A stretch of 64,000 nucleotides of DNA from Pyropia yezoensis (GCA_009829735.1 CM020619.1:4036590-4100589); one strand, 5' to 3'; shown: positions 21,968-31,475, counted from the stretch's first letter. Notes: generated by a model not told the origin, from the letters alone. Translations and numbers: made by a program.

Positions 21968-24415
21968 ATGTCCTATCCCCAGGTGCTTGAAGAGGAGGAA
22001 GACCTCCTGATCGGGGAGGAGATGGAGGACGACGCGCCTGTCGGTCCCGACGCCGCGCGTTACGGGGTGAGCTCGTCTGACGACGACGGGCCTGCGGTGT
22101 CCGTCCGTCTGTCGGCCGGAGGACTGTCGTCCGTGTGCAGCGGCACGACGGTGCCGTCGGCCGGAGGTCAACCCGGCGGTCAACCGCGCGTGGCGGCTTC
22201 TACCCCCTCTCTGCCGGCTGCCCGGATGGGGCCTGGTGCCGGTGCCGGCTCACCGCAGGTACCTCAAGATGGTCCGCCCTGCGGCGGAGGTCGCGACCCG
22301 CAGCCGACTCCGGCTGGTCAAGGTGGTCCGGGTGTCCGGGCGGTGACTCCTCGAGGCGGTCCCGACGTTGACGCGGGTGGTGGTGGCGGTGCGACACCCG
22401 GTGCGGCGGGTCAAGACGGTGCGGGTGTCCGCACGGCCGGGGCTCCGGCTCCGGAGGCTGTCCAAGTGCCTTCCCCTTCCGAGGCGGGGGCTACGCCGAC
22501 GGGTGGTGCCGGCGCCGGTGCCGTACCTGCGGTGCCGCGGGCGTCGAGCGGTCAAGACGCTCCTTCTCCCATGGCGGTTGACACCGGGAGTTACTCCGGG
22601 CGGGCGCCCGCCCTTCTTCTTCCTCCTCGGCCTCGTCCATCTCCGACGTCGGCCCCTCTTCCGGTGGTGCGTCCCCCGGCGCCCCCGATTCTTCCTGGTC
22701 CTGCCCGGGTTGCCCCGTTGGGTGGCGGCGTCGCCGTGGCGGCGGGTCAACCCGCCATGTCGGTGTCCGACTTGGTGGCTCGGGTTCGAGGCCTCACGGT
22801 GCAAGAGTCGATGGAGTCCGATGGGCGTATGCGGGTGGACTTCCACCTGGTGCATCCCCGTGGAGAATCCTCCCGGCGCGTCAAGGTGGACCCGTGCTGG
22901 GAGCGGGAGTTGGTGCGGCTGGTCAACCAGCCGAACGCGGTCCGGGTGGAACACCATTGGATCCTGAGTCAGCCGGACGACCGGCATGCGCAGCTCTGGC
23001 GCACCCGGGTGGGACGGGGTGAGGTCTACCTCGACCCCAACTTCGGGGTCTGCGACTTGATTGCCCCCGCGTTGCCGCGGGAGATTGACTACCCGGCTAG
23101 TGCTCGGGAGATTGCGGCGGCGGCGGAGCCGGTTGCGTTTGGGGAGACGGTGAGCCGTACCGGTCGGTATCCCGACTTTGACTACTACCCGGGGGTACCC
23201 CCGTATCTGTCGTTGACGGCTCCCTACCCGCCCATGGCGGGGTTGAAGTCGGCGTCGAGTTGGCGACGTAACCATGGTGTCATGGCGGATGCGTTCCGCA
23301 CGGATATAACGTGTGCGTTGCAGACCGGCAACGGTCGTGCTCCGGTATACACTCCCGTGCGCCCGCCGCTATGGCAGGAGGGGTGGGAACCCGCCCCTGC
23401 TTTCCGGTTTGACACCGGCTCCTGTCTTCGCTACTTCGGGAGTGTGTTGGCCTCGCGACCGGTCCACCCGTTGCAGGGTACCTTCACCCTTGAGGTTACC
23501 CTCGGGCAGGCTTCATCCTTCTTGCTGTCCGTCCGCCGGCAGGGTCGTCTGTTTCATCTTCCGACGGGTGTCCGTCGGCACATCGCGCAGTTGGGCGTGG
23601 ATCTGATAGCTGCCAAGACCGGGTTGGCCCGGGAGTTCGAAGCCCTGCTGGCTGTTCACGATGCCGTGAACTGGGCTGGGGTGTTGGCCCTTCCCACGTA
23701 CCGGGACCCGCAGGCTGGGGCTTCCCCCTTGCCTCGTCACTCGTTGCGTGTCCGGCGTACTCAGCCGGGTGAGCCTAGTTGCCATGGGTGGGCGTCCACC
23801 GAGGCTGTTGCTGACCTGGGTATTCCCATGGTTATCCATGACCCTCTTCAGGTCCTTGCTCCGTGGTTCGGTAACCCGATGCCGGCGGCGGTTGGCCGTC
23901 GTCCCCGAGAGTGGGGCTCTGTGGGTGGGGAGCGTGAGGTGTCCCGTCGTCGGGCGGAGTACCGCCGTGGTTACGGTGGAGCCCCTTCGGTAGGGTCCTA
24001 CCGGGCCTCGTATCAAGTGCCACCGGCTCCGGTGGTAGCCGTGTCGGCTCCTGTGGCTCCTCTGGCTGCGCCAGTGTCACCTCCCGCCCCTGTCCTACAT
24101 GACGGGGGTCCCCGTCTCTGGTATGAGGGCGTTGACGCCCTTGTTACCCGCGCAATGCGTGGGGATCTCTCTGTTAGCTGGGGGGATATCCCCCCAGGTG
24201 CTGCGCTGGTTGGGTCCGCGCGTTGCTTCGGTGGCGTGCTGGACCGCCTCCAGAAAGCTCTGGAGGACGTGGAGGCTGGCCGCAGCACCCTCGTCCAGCT
24301 ATGCACCGAGGTAACTCGGGTGGTCGACCGTCGTGACGTTGCCGACCGGTGGAGCACGGAGGTCTACGCGCTTACGCGTGAGTGGCCTCCCTCGGGCAGT
24401 GGGTCTACCCACTGA
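21968..24415 (+). CDS. Opposite-strand accessory ORF of the chromovirus
   Basis: ATG 21968 opens 815 codons on the strand opposite to gag-pol, between pol and the 3' LTR. An upstream extension to 21443 is open but has no ATG. The protein starts acidic (LEEEEDLLIGEEMEDD), has a Pro/Gly/Ala-rich disordered part to about residue 250, then a region of normal globular composition to about residue 640 (it includes LVARVRGLTVQESMESDGRM, WERELVRLVNQPNAVRVEHH and FRFDTGSCLRYFGSVLASRP) and a helical C-terminus (GGVLDRLQKALEDVEAGRS). There are no zinc fingers or catalytic motifs I know. It could be transcribed from the LTR in the reverse direction. Extra antisense ORFs in this position are known in some plant gypsy elements, but I see no similarity. 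Confidence 0.75.
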   Translation: MSYPQVLEEEEDLLIGEEMEDDAPVGPDAARYGVSSSDDDGPAVSVRLSAGGLSSVCSGTTVPSAGGQPGGQPRVAASTPSLPAARMGPGAGAGSPQVPQDGPPCGGGRDPQPTPAGQGGPGVRAVTPRGGPDVDAGGGGGATPGAAGQDGAGVRTAGAPAPEAVQVPSPSEAGATPTGGAGAGAVPAVPRASSGQDAPSPMAVDTGSYSGRAPALLLPPRPRPSPTSAPLPVVRPPAPPILPGPARVAPLGGGVAVAAGQPAMSVSDLVARVRGLTVQESMESDGRMRVDFHLVHPRGESSRRVKVDPCWERELVRLVNQPNAVRVEHHWILSQPDDRHAQLWRTRVGRGEVYLDPNFGVCDLIAPALPREIDYPASAREIAAAAEPVAFGETVSRTGRYPDFDYYPGVPPYLSLTAPYPPMAGLKSASSWRRNHGVMADAFRTDITCALQTGNGRAPVYTPVRPPLWQEGWEPAPAFRFDTGSCLRYFGSVLASRPVHPLQGTFTLEVTLGQASSFLLSVRRQGRLFHLPTGVRRHIAQLGVDLIAAKTGLAREFEALLAVHDAVNWAGVLALPTYRDPQAGASPLPRHSLRVRRTQPGEPSCHGWASTEAVADLGIPMVIHDPLQVLAPWFGNPMPAAVGRRPREWGSVGGEREVSRRRAEYRRGYGGAPSVGSYRASYQVPPAPVVAVSAPVAPLAAPVSPPAPVLHDGGPRLWYEGVDALVTRAMRGDLSVSWGDIPPGAALVGSARCFGGVLDRLQKALEDVEAGRSTLVQLCTEVTRVVDRRDVADRWSTEVYALTREWPPSGSGSTH

Positions 24416-24595
24416 GGAGTGCTATTGTTTGTGCGGGAGAGGGCCCCGGCAACCCTTATGGTAGCCGGGTAGTGAGTATAAACTCATCCCCCGCTGGGGG
24501 CATTGCTTGCCTCTGTTTGCTGCCCTGGGGAGTACCCCTTCTGGCTCAGTGGTGCCTTGCCTCCCGTCCAACTTCTTCCGGTTGGTTCATGCTTG

Positions 24596-24860
24596 GGGAG
24601 GTTATCCTCCCTCACTTTGTGTCTTGGCTTTGGGAGGTCATCCTCCCGTGTAAGCCCCCTAGTTACTTCGATATTATCGAGGTTAGCCTTTACCTTTAAG
24701 TTAACTTATTAAGGTTCAGGTTTTACTTAGTTACCTAAGCTTAGCTCTACTTAGTTACCTAAGCTTGGTTCGACTTAGAAACCTAAGTCTGATTTGACTT
24801 AGAAACCTAAGTCTGCCGTAACCATGTCACACCCTACTTAGTAGGTATAAGCCTCACCCC
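24596..24860. repeat. Hairpin array between the two convergent ORFs
   Basis: Two hairpins GGGAGG-TNAT-CCTCCC (24596-24611, 24632-24647) are followed by four tandem 24 bp units at 24725-24820. Each unit starts ACTTAG and holds CTTAG-NNAC-CTAAG, so each can fold. They sit between the stop of the plus-strand ORF (24415) and the stop of pol (24892), where transcripts from both strands would end. The stretch is AT-rich against its surroundings. Confidence 0.85.
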
Positions 24861-24891
24861 CCAACAGCCGATGTCGGTGTCGGTTGGGTTG

Positions 24892-27800
24892 TTACAGTAG
24901 GCGTCGTCGCCTCATGTAAGGCATGAGTAGTTGGCGGGGTATATTGGCCGCCTGTTCCCAGGTGGGTGAGTCGTATCCGACCCACATAACCTTGACGTAC
25001 CAGGGTCCTGGTATGTCCGGGTCGGTGTGTCCGACCACGCTCTCTACTTGGTATGGAATCCCATCCGGTCCCACCGGGTCATCCGACCGGTGGGTTGTAA
25101 GAGCTTCATGTAGCAACCCAGCCGGTACCGGCTGAGGCTGTTCCGGCTTCGGAGCAGGTGTGACATCATTCATACTGATGCGTTGGATCTCCGTATCGGA
25201 GTGTAAGATAACAGAGTGGTCATCTCTGTGGAGGATCTGGTACGGTCCCTTGACCGGTTGCATAAGCTTGTTCCCCCGGAACTTCTGGTGTCTGATATAG
25301 ACCCAGTCACCTGTTACCAGGGTTGCGTTGCGCACCCGTAGTCGGGCGTCGAAGTTCTTCTTATACCGAAGTTGTGTTCTGTCAAGGGCACCCTTGAGCT
25401 TAGGAATCATCCACGATAGCTTGGCCAACCAAGCTAGGTGGATGCGTTCGGCGGGTCGGCCCTTCGGTGTATCATACCGAGTGCACCTGCCGGGTGGCAG
25501 CGTCAGGTTACCGACGCCTAGTGGCATGACCCACTCCAGCGGAGCAATGTTTGTGCTCCGATGTGGCCTGGCATTGTATGCCAGGGTGAGTACGGACAGA
25601 AGCCTGTCCCAAGTGTTCGTGTGCTCGGCCACGTAGCACTGTAGCATCTTTACGATGGTGCGGTTGAACCGCTCCACCTGCCCGTTGGACTGCGGGTGGT
25701 AGTCGGATGCCCGACGTGGTTCGATACCGAACATGCCCAGGACCTTCGTGCAGAATGCCGACGTAAGGGTTGCTCCGTTATCGGAGAGGAGTTGCTTCAT
25801 GACTCCGTATGCACTGATCCAGTGGTCAACCACTGCGTTCATGATCGTGTATGCCGTATCATTCGGGATGGCTGCCGCTCTTGACAGCTTAGTGAAGCGG
25901 TCAGACATGACCAGGATGTACCTGTTCCCTTCTTCCGTTATCGGAAGTGGCCCGAGTATGTCGATAGCGACTTGCTCGTTGGGCCCATCAGGTGGGAATA
26001 GCTTCATGGCAGACGCCTGCCTATGTAGACTCATGCGGTTACGTGCACAGGGGTGGCATCCCCGTACGTGGTCGACCACGTCGACGGCCATTGCTGGCCA
26101 GTAGAAGAACCTTCGCATTGCTGCGAACATACGTGAACCCCCCGGGTGTCCGGCTGTAGGGTTCTCATGTTCTCGTTCCATGACGGCTTGCCGTAAGGAC
26201 ACGGGAACCACGACTTGATGTCGTCCATCGGCGGGTGCCCGCCGGTATATGAGTCCGTCTTCGTTCTCGGAGAAGATGCCGGCCGTACCGGCCAGGAGGT
26301 TAACACGATGACGTCTACAGTCATCGTCGTTGGCCTGTGCCTCGCGGAAGTCCGCGAGGGTCAATGGGCACGCAAGGTGTGCCATGGTATGGTCAACCAT
26401 ACCCTGGGTAGCATTACCCACCATGCACACCGGTACTACCGGGATGTCCTCGTCCACCGGGCGGGTATCCCCGCTCGGGGTGTCGAGTCGAGACAACGCG
26501 TCTCCGAGGTGGTGGGTTGACCCAGCCTTATACACCGTGCGGTAGTCGTGCTCGGCCATCTTCAGCCTCCATCGGGCTAGCCTCCCATGGCTATCGGAAT
26601 CCTTGTCACCAAGGTTGAGGAGCCATCGTAGGGGTTCGTGGTCGGACCTCACGATGAACCTGGAGCCCTCCAGGTATGGACGGAGCAGTTGCACTGCCCA
26701 TATAACTCCGAGGCATTCACGCTCGGTGGCACTATAGTTCCGCTCAGCCGGGTTGAGTGTCCGGCTGAAGTACCCTACCGGACGTAGGTCCGGGATAACG
26801 TTATCGGTACCGATCAACGTCTCTCCCTGTAACAGGGTGCATCCCACTTGTGTATCACACGCATCGACATCGATGACGAAGGTACCCCGTCTATGCGGTA
26901 ACGCAAGGACGGGTGGGGCTAGTAGGGCTCGCTTCAGCGACTCGAATGCCTCCTCTTCGCTAGGCGAAGGGGGTTGGAGTACCTTGGGTAAGGTACTGCT
27001 CGTAAGAACCGTTAACGGTTTAGCTATCCGAGCGAAGTCCTTGACGAACCGTCGGTATACATTGCACATTCCCAGGAAGCTCTTGAGCTGCGTCTGGGTG
27101 TTAGGGAACCGGGCATCCCGGAGTGCCCGGGTATTGGCTTCGAGTACCCCTAGTTTACCAGGGGTTATCTGGTGGCCCAGATACTCGACCGTCTGTTGGA
27201 AGAAGGCGCACTTCTTCAGACGCAGGGTTACCCCGGCGTTCCTCAAGAGGGTGAGTACCTCGTCAACATGTTGTACATGGTCATCCATGTTACGCGAGAA
27301 GACGATGACGTCATCGAGGTACACTAGGCAGTTACGCCACTTCACCCCAGACAGTATGATGTCGATAGCCCGCTGGAATGTAGCGGGGGCGTTGGACAAT
27401 CCGAAGGGCATCCTTAGGAACTCGTACACTCCACTGTGACAGACGAATGCCGTCTTGGGGATATCCTCGTCCGCCACCGGGATCTGCCAGTATCCGGCAT
27501 TGCAGTCGATGGTGGTAAACACCGTAGCCTCCCCCAGGGAGTCGATGCATTCATCCATCCTTGGTAAAGGGTATGAGTCCTTCTTGGTAACCAAGTTGAG
27601 GCGTCGATAATCGATGCATAACCGAGGGGTTTGATCCTTCTTCGGCACAATAACGACTGGGGCACCCCATTCCGACATCGAAGGTCGGATCACCTTAGCT
27701 TCACTCATCCTCTTCACTTCTCCATCAACGATCTCTCGTTGCATAGGTCCCGCTCGGTGCGGTTGTGAGCGGGCGGGTCGTGCGCCTGGTACCAGGTCTA

Positions 27801-29058
27801 TACGATGTTGGGTTGCCCCAATGGTCCCCAAGGCCCCGCCTGTCCACATAACGTCATGCTTTCTTAGCATCCGTCGTACCCCTTCGGCTACCGAAGGGGG
27901 AAGGTGGTCGAGGTCAGCCTCGGCCAGTGCCTTCAAGGCCTCTTGGTCCTTTGGCGGCAGGTCCGCCGGAGCCGCCGATGGGTTAGGCTTCCCGTCATCG
28001 GGTTGCTGTCGCTCGGTGGTCTCGGCGACCGCCAGTACTTCAAGTGGTTCCACTTGACCTTCCTTATCAGGGGTAAGGATATCTCCTTCGTAGAGTTCGG
28101 CAATCCCGAGGATAGTTCCCTTCGGGAGGGTGACTGCCTTACGGCGGTAGTTCGCCATCACTAGGAGGGACGACCCTCCTGCTGGGAGGTCTATGAGACC
28201 GTTGGCCAGGGTCAGCCCATGGCGCTTGTACGTCCGTAGGTTGGACTGGACTCTGCAGATGCCTGCGAGGTCGCAGTTAACCGGGAGGACTGTCTCTGAC
28301 AACGGCTCAAAGCGAGTTCGCTTGGCCAACCGAAGTGTCTTCGGCTCGACGCTTGCGTACACCTCAGCCACGTTAACGTGGCTTCCTTGTAGCGTCAGGT
28401 CCCTGACGATAGCCGTGTGTCCTCGCTTCGTCCCGTCGGCTTCTTGAAGCTCGACGGTCCTCCGGCCTGGCCGGATTGCATCAACGTGAACGTTGATGAA
28501 GGTGCACCCCAGTATGCAGGGCACCGATAGCGTTTCACATACCAGGAAGTCAACTTCCGTGGTGAGATCCCCGATGGTAACCTGCAGCGACATCGCTGCG
28601 GTCGTACGAATGAGTCGACCATTCGCGTCCTTGATGGTGGGTCCCCGAGTCACTCTGACTCGTGGAAGCCACTTGTCCGGGAGGGTATCCTTCCGGATAA
28701 GGTTGGGTCCAGCCCCTGTGTCCAGTACAGGGTAGTACGATCGTGTCGACTGGGGGTCAACCCCCAGTGTGGCTGATACCTTGAAGTTCTCCAAGGTAAA
28801 CAACACATGTCCTACACCGATATCCGGTGTAGCTCGGGCATCCTGAACAGGGCCCTTGTCTGGTTCAACGTGAAGGGGCTTCCCGTCCTCTCCTCCCAAC
28901 CTCGGAGGTTGGTCATCAATCCCCTGACGCCGTGTCGTCGGGGCCGGAAGGTGTACCCGGGGGTTGATGCGGCGTCGGCTCAACCGCGCTCTCCGTGGGG
29001 CTTTCCCCGCGGTACTCCGGGGTGGCTTGCTTGGGTAACCCCAGCGCCCCCCGGTCAT
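24892..29058 (-). CDS. pol: Pol polyprotein with chromodomain (protease, RT, RNase H, integrase)
   Basis: 1388 codons without interruption. In order: retropepsin-like protease with DTGAG at residue 113; reverse transcriptase with YRRLNLVTKKDSYPLPRMD and the catalytic YLDD at 580-583; RNase H (FVIDVDACDTQVG, then RSDHEPLRWLL); integrase with an HHCC zinc motif (HPGG ... CHPCARN) and the catalytic triad D1033, D1093, E1129 with exactly 35 residues between the last two; and a C-terminal chromodomain (YQVESVVGH ... WYVKVMWVGYDSPTWE) that in this group targets integration to modified chromatin. All catalytic residues are present, so the element may be active. ATG 29058 lies eight bases after the gag stop, in the frame reached by -1 slippage. 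Confidence 0.97.
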   Translation of the reverse strand: MTGGRWGYPSKPPRSTAGKAPRRARLSRRRINPRVHLPAPTTRRQGIDDQPPRLGGEDGKPLHVEPDKGPVQDARATPDIGVGHVLFTLENFKVSATLGVDPQSTRSYYPVLDTGAGPNLIRKDTLPDKWLPRVRVTRGPTIKDANGRLIRTTAAMSLQVTIGDLTTEVDFLVCETLSVPCILGCTFINVHVDAIRPGRRTVELQEADGTKRGHTAIVRDLTLQGSHVNVAEVYASVEPKTLRLAKRTRFEPLSETVLPVNCDLAGICRVQSNLRTYKRHGLTLANGLIDLPAGGSSLLVMANYRRKAVTLPKGTILGIAELYEGDILTPDKEGQVEPLEVLAVAETTERQQPDDGKPNPSAAPADLPPKDQEALKALAEADLDHLPPSVAEGVRRMLRKHDVMWTGGALGTIGATQHRIDLVPGARPARSQPHRAGPMQREIVDGEVKRMSEAKVIRPSMSEWGAPVVIVPKKDQTPRLCIDYRRLNLVTKKDSYPLPRMDECIDSLGEATVFTTIDCNAGYWQIPVADEDIPKTAFVCHSGVYEFLRMPFGLSNAPATFQRAIDIILSGVKWRNCLVYLDDVIVFSRNMDDHVQHVDEVLTLLRNAGVTLRLKKCAFFQQTVEYLGHQITPGKLGVLEANTRALRDARFPNTQTQLKSFLGMCNVYRRFVKDFARIAKPLTVLTSSTLPKVLQPPSPSEEEAFESLKRALLAPPVLALPHRRGTFVIDVDACDTQVGCTLLQGETLIGTDNVIPDLRPVGYFSRTLNPAERNYSATERECLGVIWAVQLLRPYLEGSRFIVRSDHEPLRWLLNLGDKDSDSHGRLARWRLKMAEHDYRTVYKAGSTHHLGDALSRLDTPSGDTRPVDEDIPVVPVCMVGNATQGMVDHTMAHLACPLTLADFREAQANDDDCRRHRVNLLAGTAGIFSENEDGLIYRRAPADGRHQVVVPVSLRQAVMEREHENPTAGHPGGSRMFAAMRRFFYWPAMAVDVVDHVRGCHPCARNRMSLHRQASAMKLFPPDGPNEQVAIDILGPLPITEEGNRYILVMSDRFTKLSRAAAIPNDTAYTIMNAVVDHWISAYGVMKQLLSDNGATLTSAFCTKVLGMFGIEPRRASDYHPQSNGQVERFNRTIVKMLQCYVAEHTNTWDRLLSVLTLAYNARPHRSTNIAPLEWVMPLGVGNLTLPPGRCTRYDTPKGRPAERIHLAWLAKLSWMIPKLKGALDRTQLRYKKNFDARLRVRNATLVTGDWVYIRHQKFRGNKLMQPVKGPYQILHRDDHSVILHSDTEIQRISMNDVTPAPKPEQPQPVPAGLLHEALTTHRSDDPVGPDGIPYQVESVVGHTDPDIPGPWYVKVMWVGYDSPTWEQAANIPRQLLMPYMRRRRLL

Positions 29059-29066
29059 CCTTCCTC

Positions 29067-31250
29067 TTACTCGTTTCCCGCCCTTGGTAGGGTGCTGTCC
29101 GCCGGGACATCCGGCTGAGGAGGTGCCCCCTCGACGGCCAGTACTCCACCTGGAGCTGGCTGCCTACCCGGTGCGGGTCCGGGAGCTCGGGGGGGATACC
29201 CCCCGGTGGATGCCTTGCGTTGCGCCGCTGCCCGCCGAGACTCCTCGGGGATGAGTGGGCAGGAAGACACCCAGTGCTGGGGATCCCCACACAACATACA
29301 TCCGGACGTGCCGGTCCCCCCTTGAGGTCGCATCGGGGTAGCCCCGTAGCTACGGTTGCCTCCCTCGGGCGCCCGAGTGCCTGCTCCCTGGTAGGCCTTG
29401 GGTCCTTGGGTCAACCGGAACATGGACTCCCCCAACCGGTTGGGTCGGCCCGCAATCTGCGGGGGTGCCTCCGTGCGCACCGCCCATGTTGGCAAGGGTT
29501 GGTGAGGGTTACCCGTCACCGGGGAGTACCCCGTAGTCCGCACATACGGGACGCGCCGTCCCGTTCCTTCGTTGACCTGGAACTGGGTTCCAGCCGGGGC
29601 GATGTACGCTACCGTACCATGTTCATCAATCACCGGCGTCGCCGGTAGCAACAGGTGGCCCTGTTGGTCGACTAGAGGGTCATCCTCACCAATAGGGGTA
29701 TGTTCGGTCGCCACCAGTACTGGTGCGGCCTTACGTTCCACCTTCTCTTGCCTCGGTACCGGGGTAAGACTGGGCTTGCCTCCCTCACCCTTGGGCTTCG
29801 GGGCCAAGGCACACTCCGGGTGTAGAACCCGGTAGGCGTCCCCTAGGGACTTGCACATATGCATCAGTCGACTGAAGTTCGTCCGTGCCGTGTTGGCGCC
29901 CCGTGCGGATATCCGCACGTAGTTGGGTACTCCTGCGAACAGGATGGCCCGTAGCTCCCCTTCTCCGAGGAGCTTCCCCAGCTCGTAGTCGAGCTCTTGG
30001 ATCCGGCGTCCAAACATCTCCTCATCCTCCCAGGACTGGGCGGTGGCAGTGCGAAGGGCCCGATAGTGGTCCTCGCACTTGTCCTCACTGAGGTAGCTGC
30101 TCAGCAGCTCCTTCAATATCCCACGGTAATCCATGGGGGTGGCCGCGACCCTCATTCCCGGCATCGGGGATGCCTGGCGAAGAATGCCTCGCACCCGTTC
30201 ATCAACAAAGAACGGGAGGATCTCCAGGGCCAGCCCCTCGTTAACGAGCGCCTTGTCTGCGGCTGCCTTGAAGCTAGTCAAGAAGCCGATGACTGCCAAC
30301 GGGCGTCCGTTCGGCCCCCCGAACATAGGGACTCCCTTCATGAGGGTCTGCATAGAGCGGATCGCCCGATGCGACGTATTACGCATCGATTCCGATACGG
30401 TGGTAGAGCGGTCCTCCAAACGATAACGTTCCGGAGTAAGAACCGACCGGAAGACCTCGTTGACGATCTCCGTGTCAGCGTCCTGGATATCCAGTCGCTT
30501 AGCCAGTTGATGAGCGAACTCATCGGACTCCATCCGCTTCAGTAGGCTCGCAGTTACCTGCGCGGTCATAGCTTCCACCACTGAAGATGGTACTTCAGGC
30601 GTCGGCACCTCGGGAACCCGAGTTGCCGGGCCTCCTTCGTCGTGGGGGTACTGCGAGAGGGTACCCCCTCCCCCAATAACCGACTCTCCCCCGGCGTACG
30701 TATCCGCCGGGTCGTGTCCGCGGAGTCCGCTTCGGGTGCTCCGAGCGTATCGCTCCGTGTGACTCCGTTCCAACTCTGCCGACGAGTCGGACCCATACCC
30801 CATTGTGTCCGGGGGTTGTCCAGGAGTAGCAACACCGGGGTTGACCCTGGTGGACTCCGAAAGTAGTCCGGCCGGTTCGAACCGTACCGGTGTGGGAGGA
30901 ACACGACGGGGTCCCGTCGTGTGCCGTGTTGACATCAACACTGCCATTGCGTCCTCCGTCCGATCTTGACGGGCGTCGAGCCCGGAAAACCGGGCCTCGA
31001 TGCGGGCCAATGATGCCATCAGGGAATCCCCTGGTGAAGGAGGCGGCGGAGTGAGGTCGGTCGACGACAGTTGAGGCGGGCCCCCGCCTCCTGCCGTCCG
31101 AGCCGTGCCAAATGTCGATCCGGCACCGGAAAGCATTGGCGTCTCAATGTTATCGATCGGGTTCCCGATCCCGGTTCCCGTAGTCACCTCCGGGGTCGGC
31201 GTCGACGCCGATCCGTCATCTTGAACGTTCCCCGTCTCTTGGGTAGACAT
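29067..31250 (-). CDS. gag: Gag polyprotein of chromovirus
   Basis: ATG 31250 opens 727 codons. The N-terminal 150 residues are Thr/Ser/Pro-rich. Residues about 225-490 form the helical capsid-like region (it includes SLLKRMESDEFAHQLAKRL and the ERYRLEDRSTTVSESM stretch). A single zinc knuckle C-x2-C-x4-H-x4-C (CMLCGDPQHWVSSC) lies near residue 651, as expected for the RNA-binding nucleocapsid. The frame stops at TAA 29067, four bases after a G GGA AAC heptamer that shifts ribosomes into pol. Confidence 0.9.
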   Translation of the reverse strand: MSTQETGNVQDDGSASTPTPEVTTGTGIGNPIDNIETPMLSGAGSTFGTARTAGGGGPPQLSSTDLTPPPPSPGDSLMASLARIEARFSGLDARQDRTEDAMAVLMSTRHTTGPRRVPPTPVRFEPAGLLSESTRVNPGVATPGQPPDTMGYGSDSSAELERSHTERYARSTRSGLRGHDPADTYAGGESVIGGGGTLSQYPHDEGGPATRVPEVPTPEVPSSVVEAMTAQVTASLLKRMESDEFAHQLAKRLDIQDADTEIVNEVFRSVLTPERYRLEDRSTTVSESMRNTSHRAIRSMQTLMKGVPMFGGPNGRPLAVIGFLTSFKAAADKALVNEGLALEILPFFVDERVRGILRQASPMPGMRVAATPMDYRGILKELLSSYLSEDKCEDHYRALRTATAQSWEDEEMFGRRIQELDYELGKLLGEGELRAILFAGVPNYVRISARGANTARTNFSRLMHMCKSLGDAYRVLHPECALAPKPKGEGGKPSLTPVPRQEKVERKAAPVLVATEHTPIGEDDPLVDQQGHLLLPATPVIDEHGTVAYIAPAGTQFQVNEGTGRRVPYVRTTGYSPVTGNPHQPLPTWAVRTEAPPQIAGRPNRLGESMFRLTQGPKAYQGAGTRAPEGGNRSYGATPMRPQGGTGTSGCMLCGDPQHWVSSCPLIPEESRRAAAQRKASTGGYPPRAPGPAPGRQPAPGGVLAVEGAPPQPDVPADSTLPRAGNE
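29073..29079 (-). promoter_or_regulatory. -1 ribosomal frameshift site G GGA AAC
   Basis: On the minus strand GGGAAAC has the X XXY YYZ form and sits in the right phase of gag (GCG GGA AAC GAG TAA). Slipping back one base gives GGG AAA CGA GTA AGA GGA AGG ATG, which is exactly the pol frame. A downstream CCGGGG...CCCCGG pairing about 18 nt away could act as the stimulator. The heptamer type is known from retroviruses; its use here is inferred. Confidence 0.75.
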
Positions 31251-31455
31251 GGTCACAATCAGTCAACCGACGTATCAATCACCACGAACAAGAGAGCGAG
31301 GGGGTAGATTGGGGAGAGTAACAGTAGATCACAGTCACAGGTAAAATCTCAACACAATCGATCAGGTCGCAACACCACGAGTACAAGAAAAGGACCGGAT
31401 CCCTATCCGTGTGCCAGGGCCGAAGACGGCGTCACCACAAGGGTGACGGAAACCC

Positions 31456-31474
31456 GTCCCCTGCTGCTCCACCA
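31456..31474 (-). promoter_or_regulatory. Primer-binding site
   Basis: One base after the 5' LTR the minus strand reads TGGTGGAGCAGCAGGGGAC. The leading TGG pairs with the CCA end of a tRNA, as in other LTR elements. It is not the usual initiator-Met PBS (TGGTATCAGAGC), and I cannot name the tRNA. Confidence 0.7.
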
Positions 31475-31475
31475 A

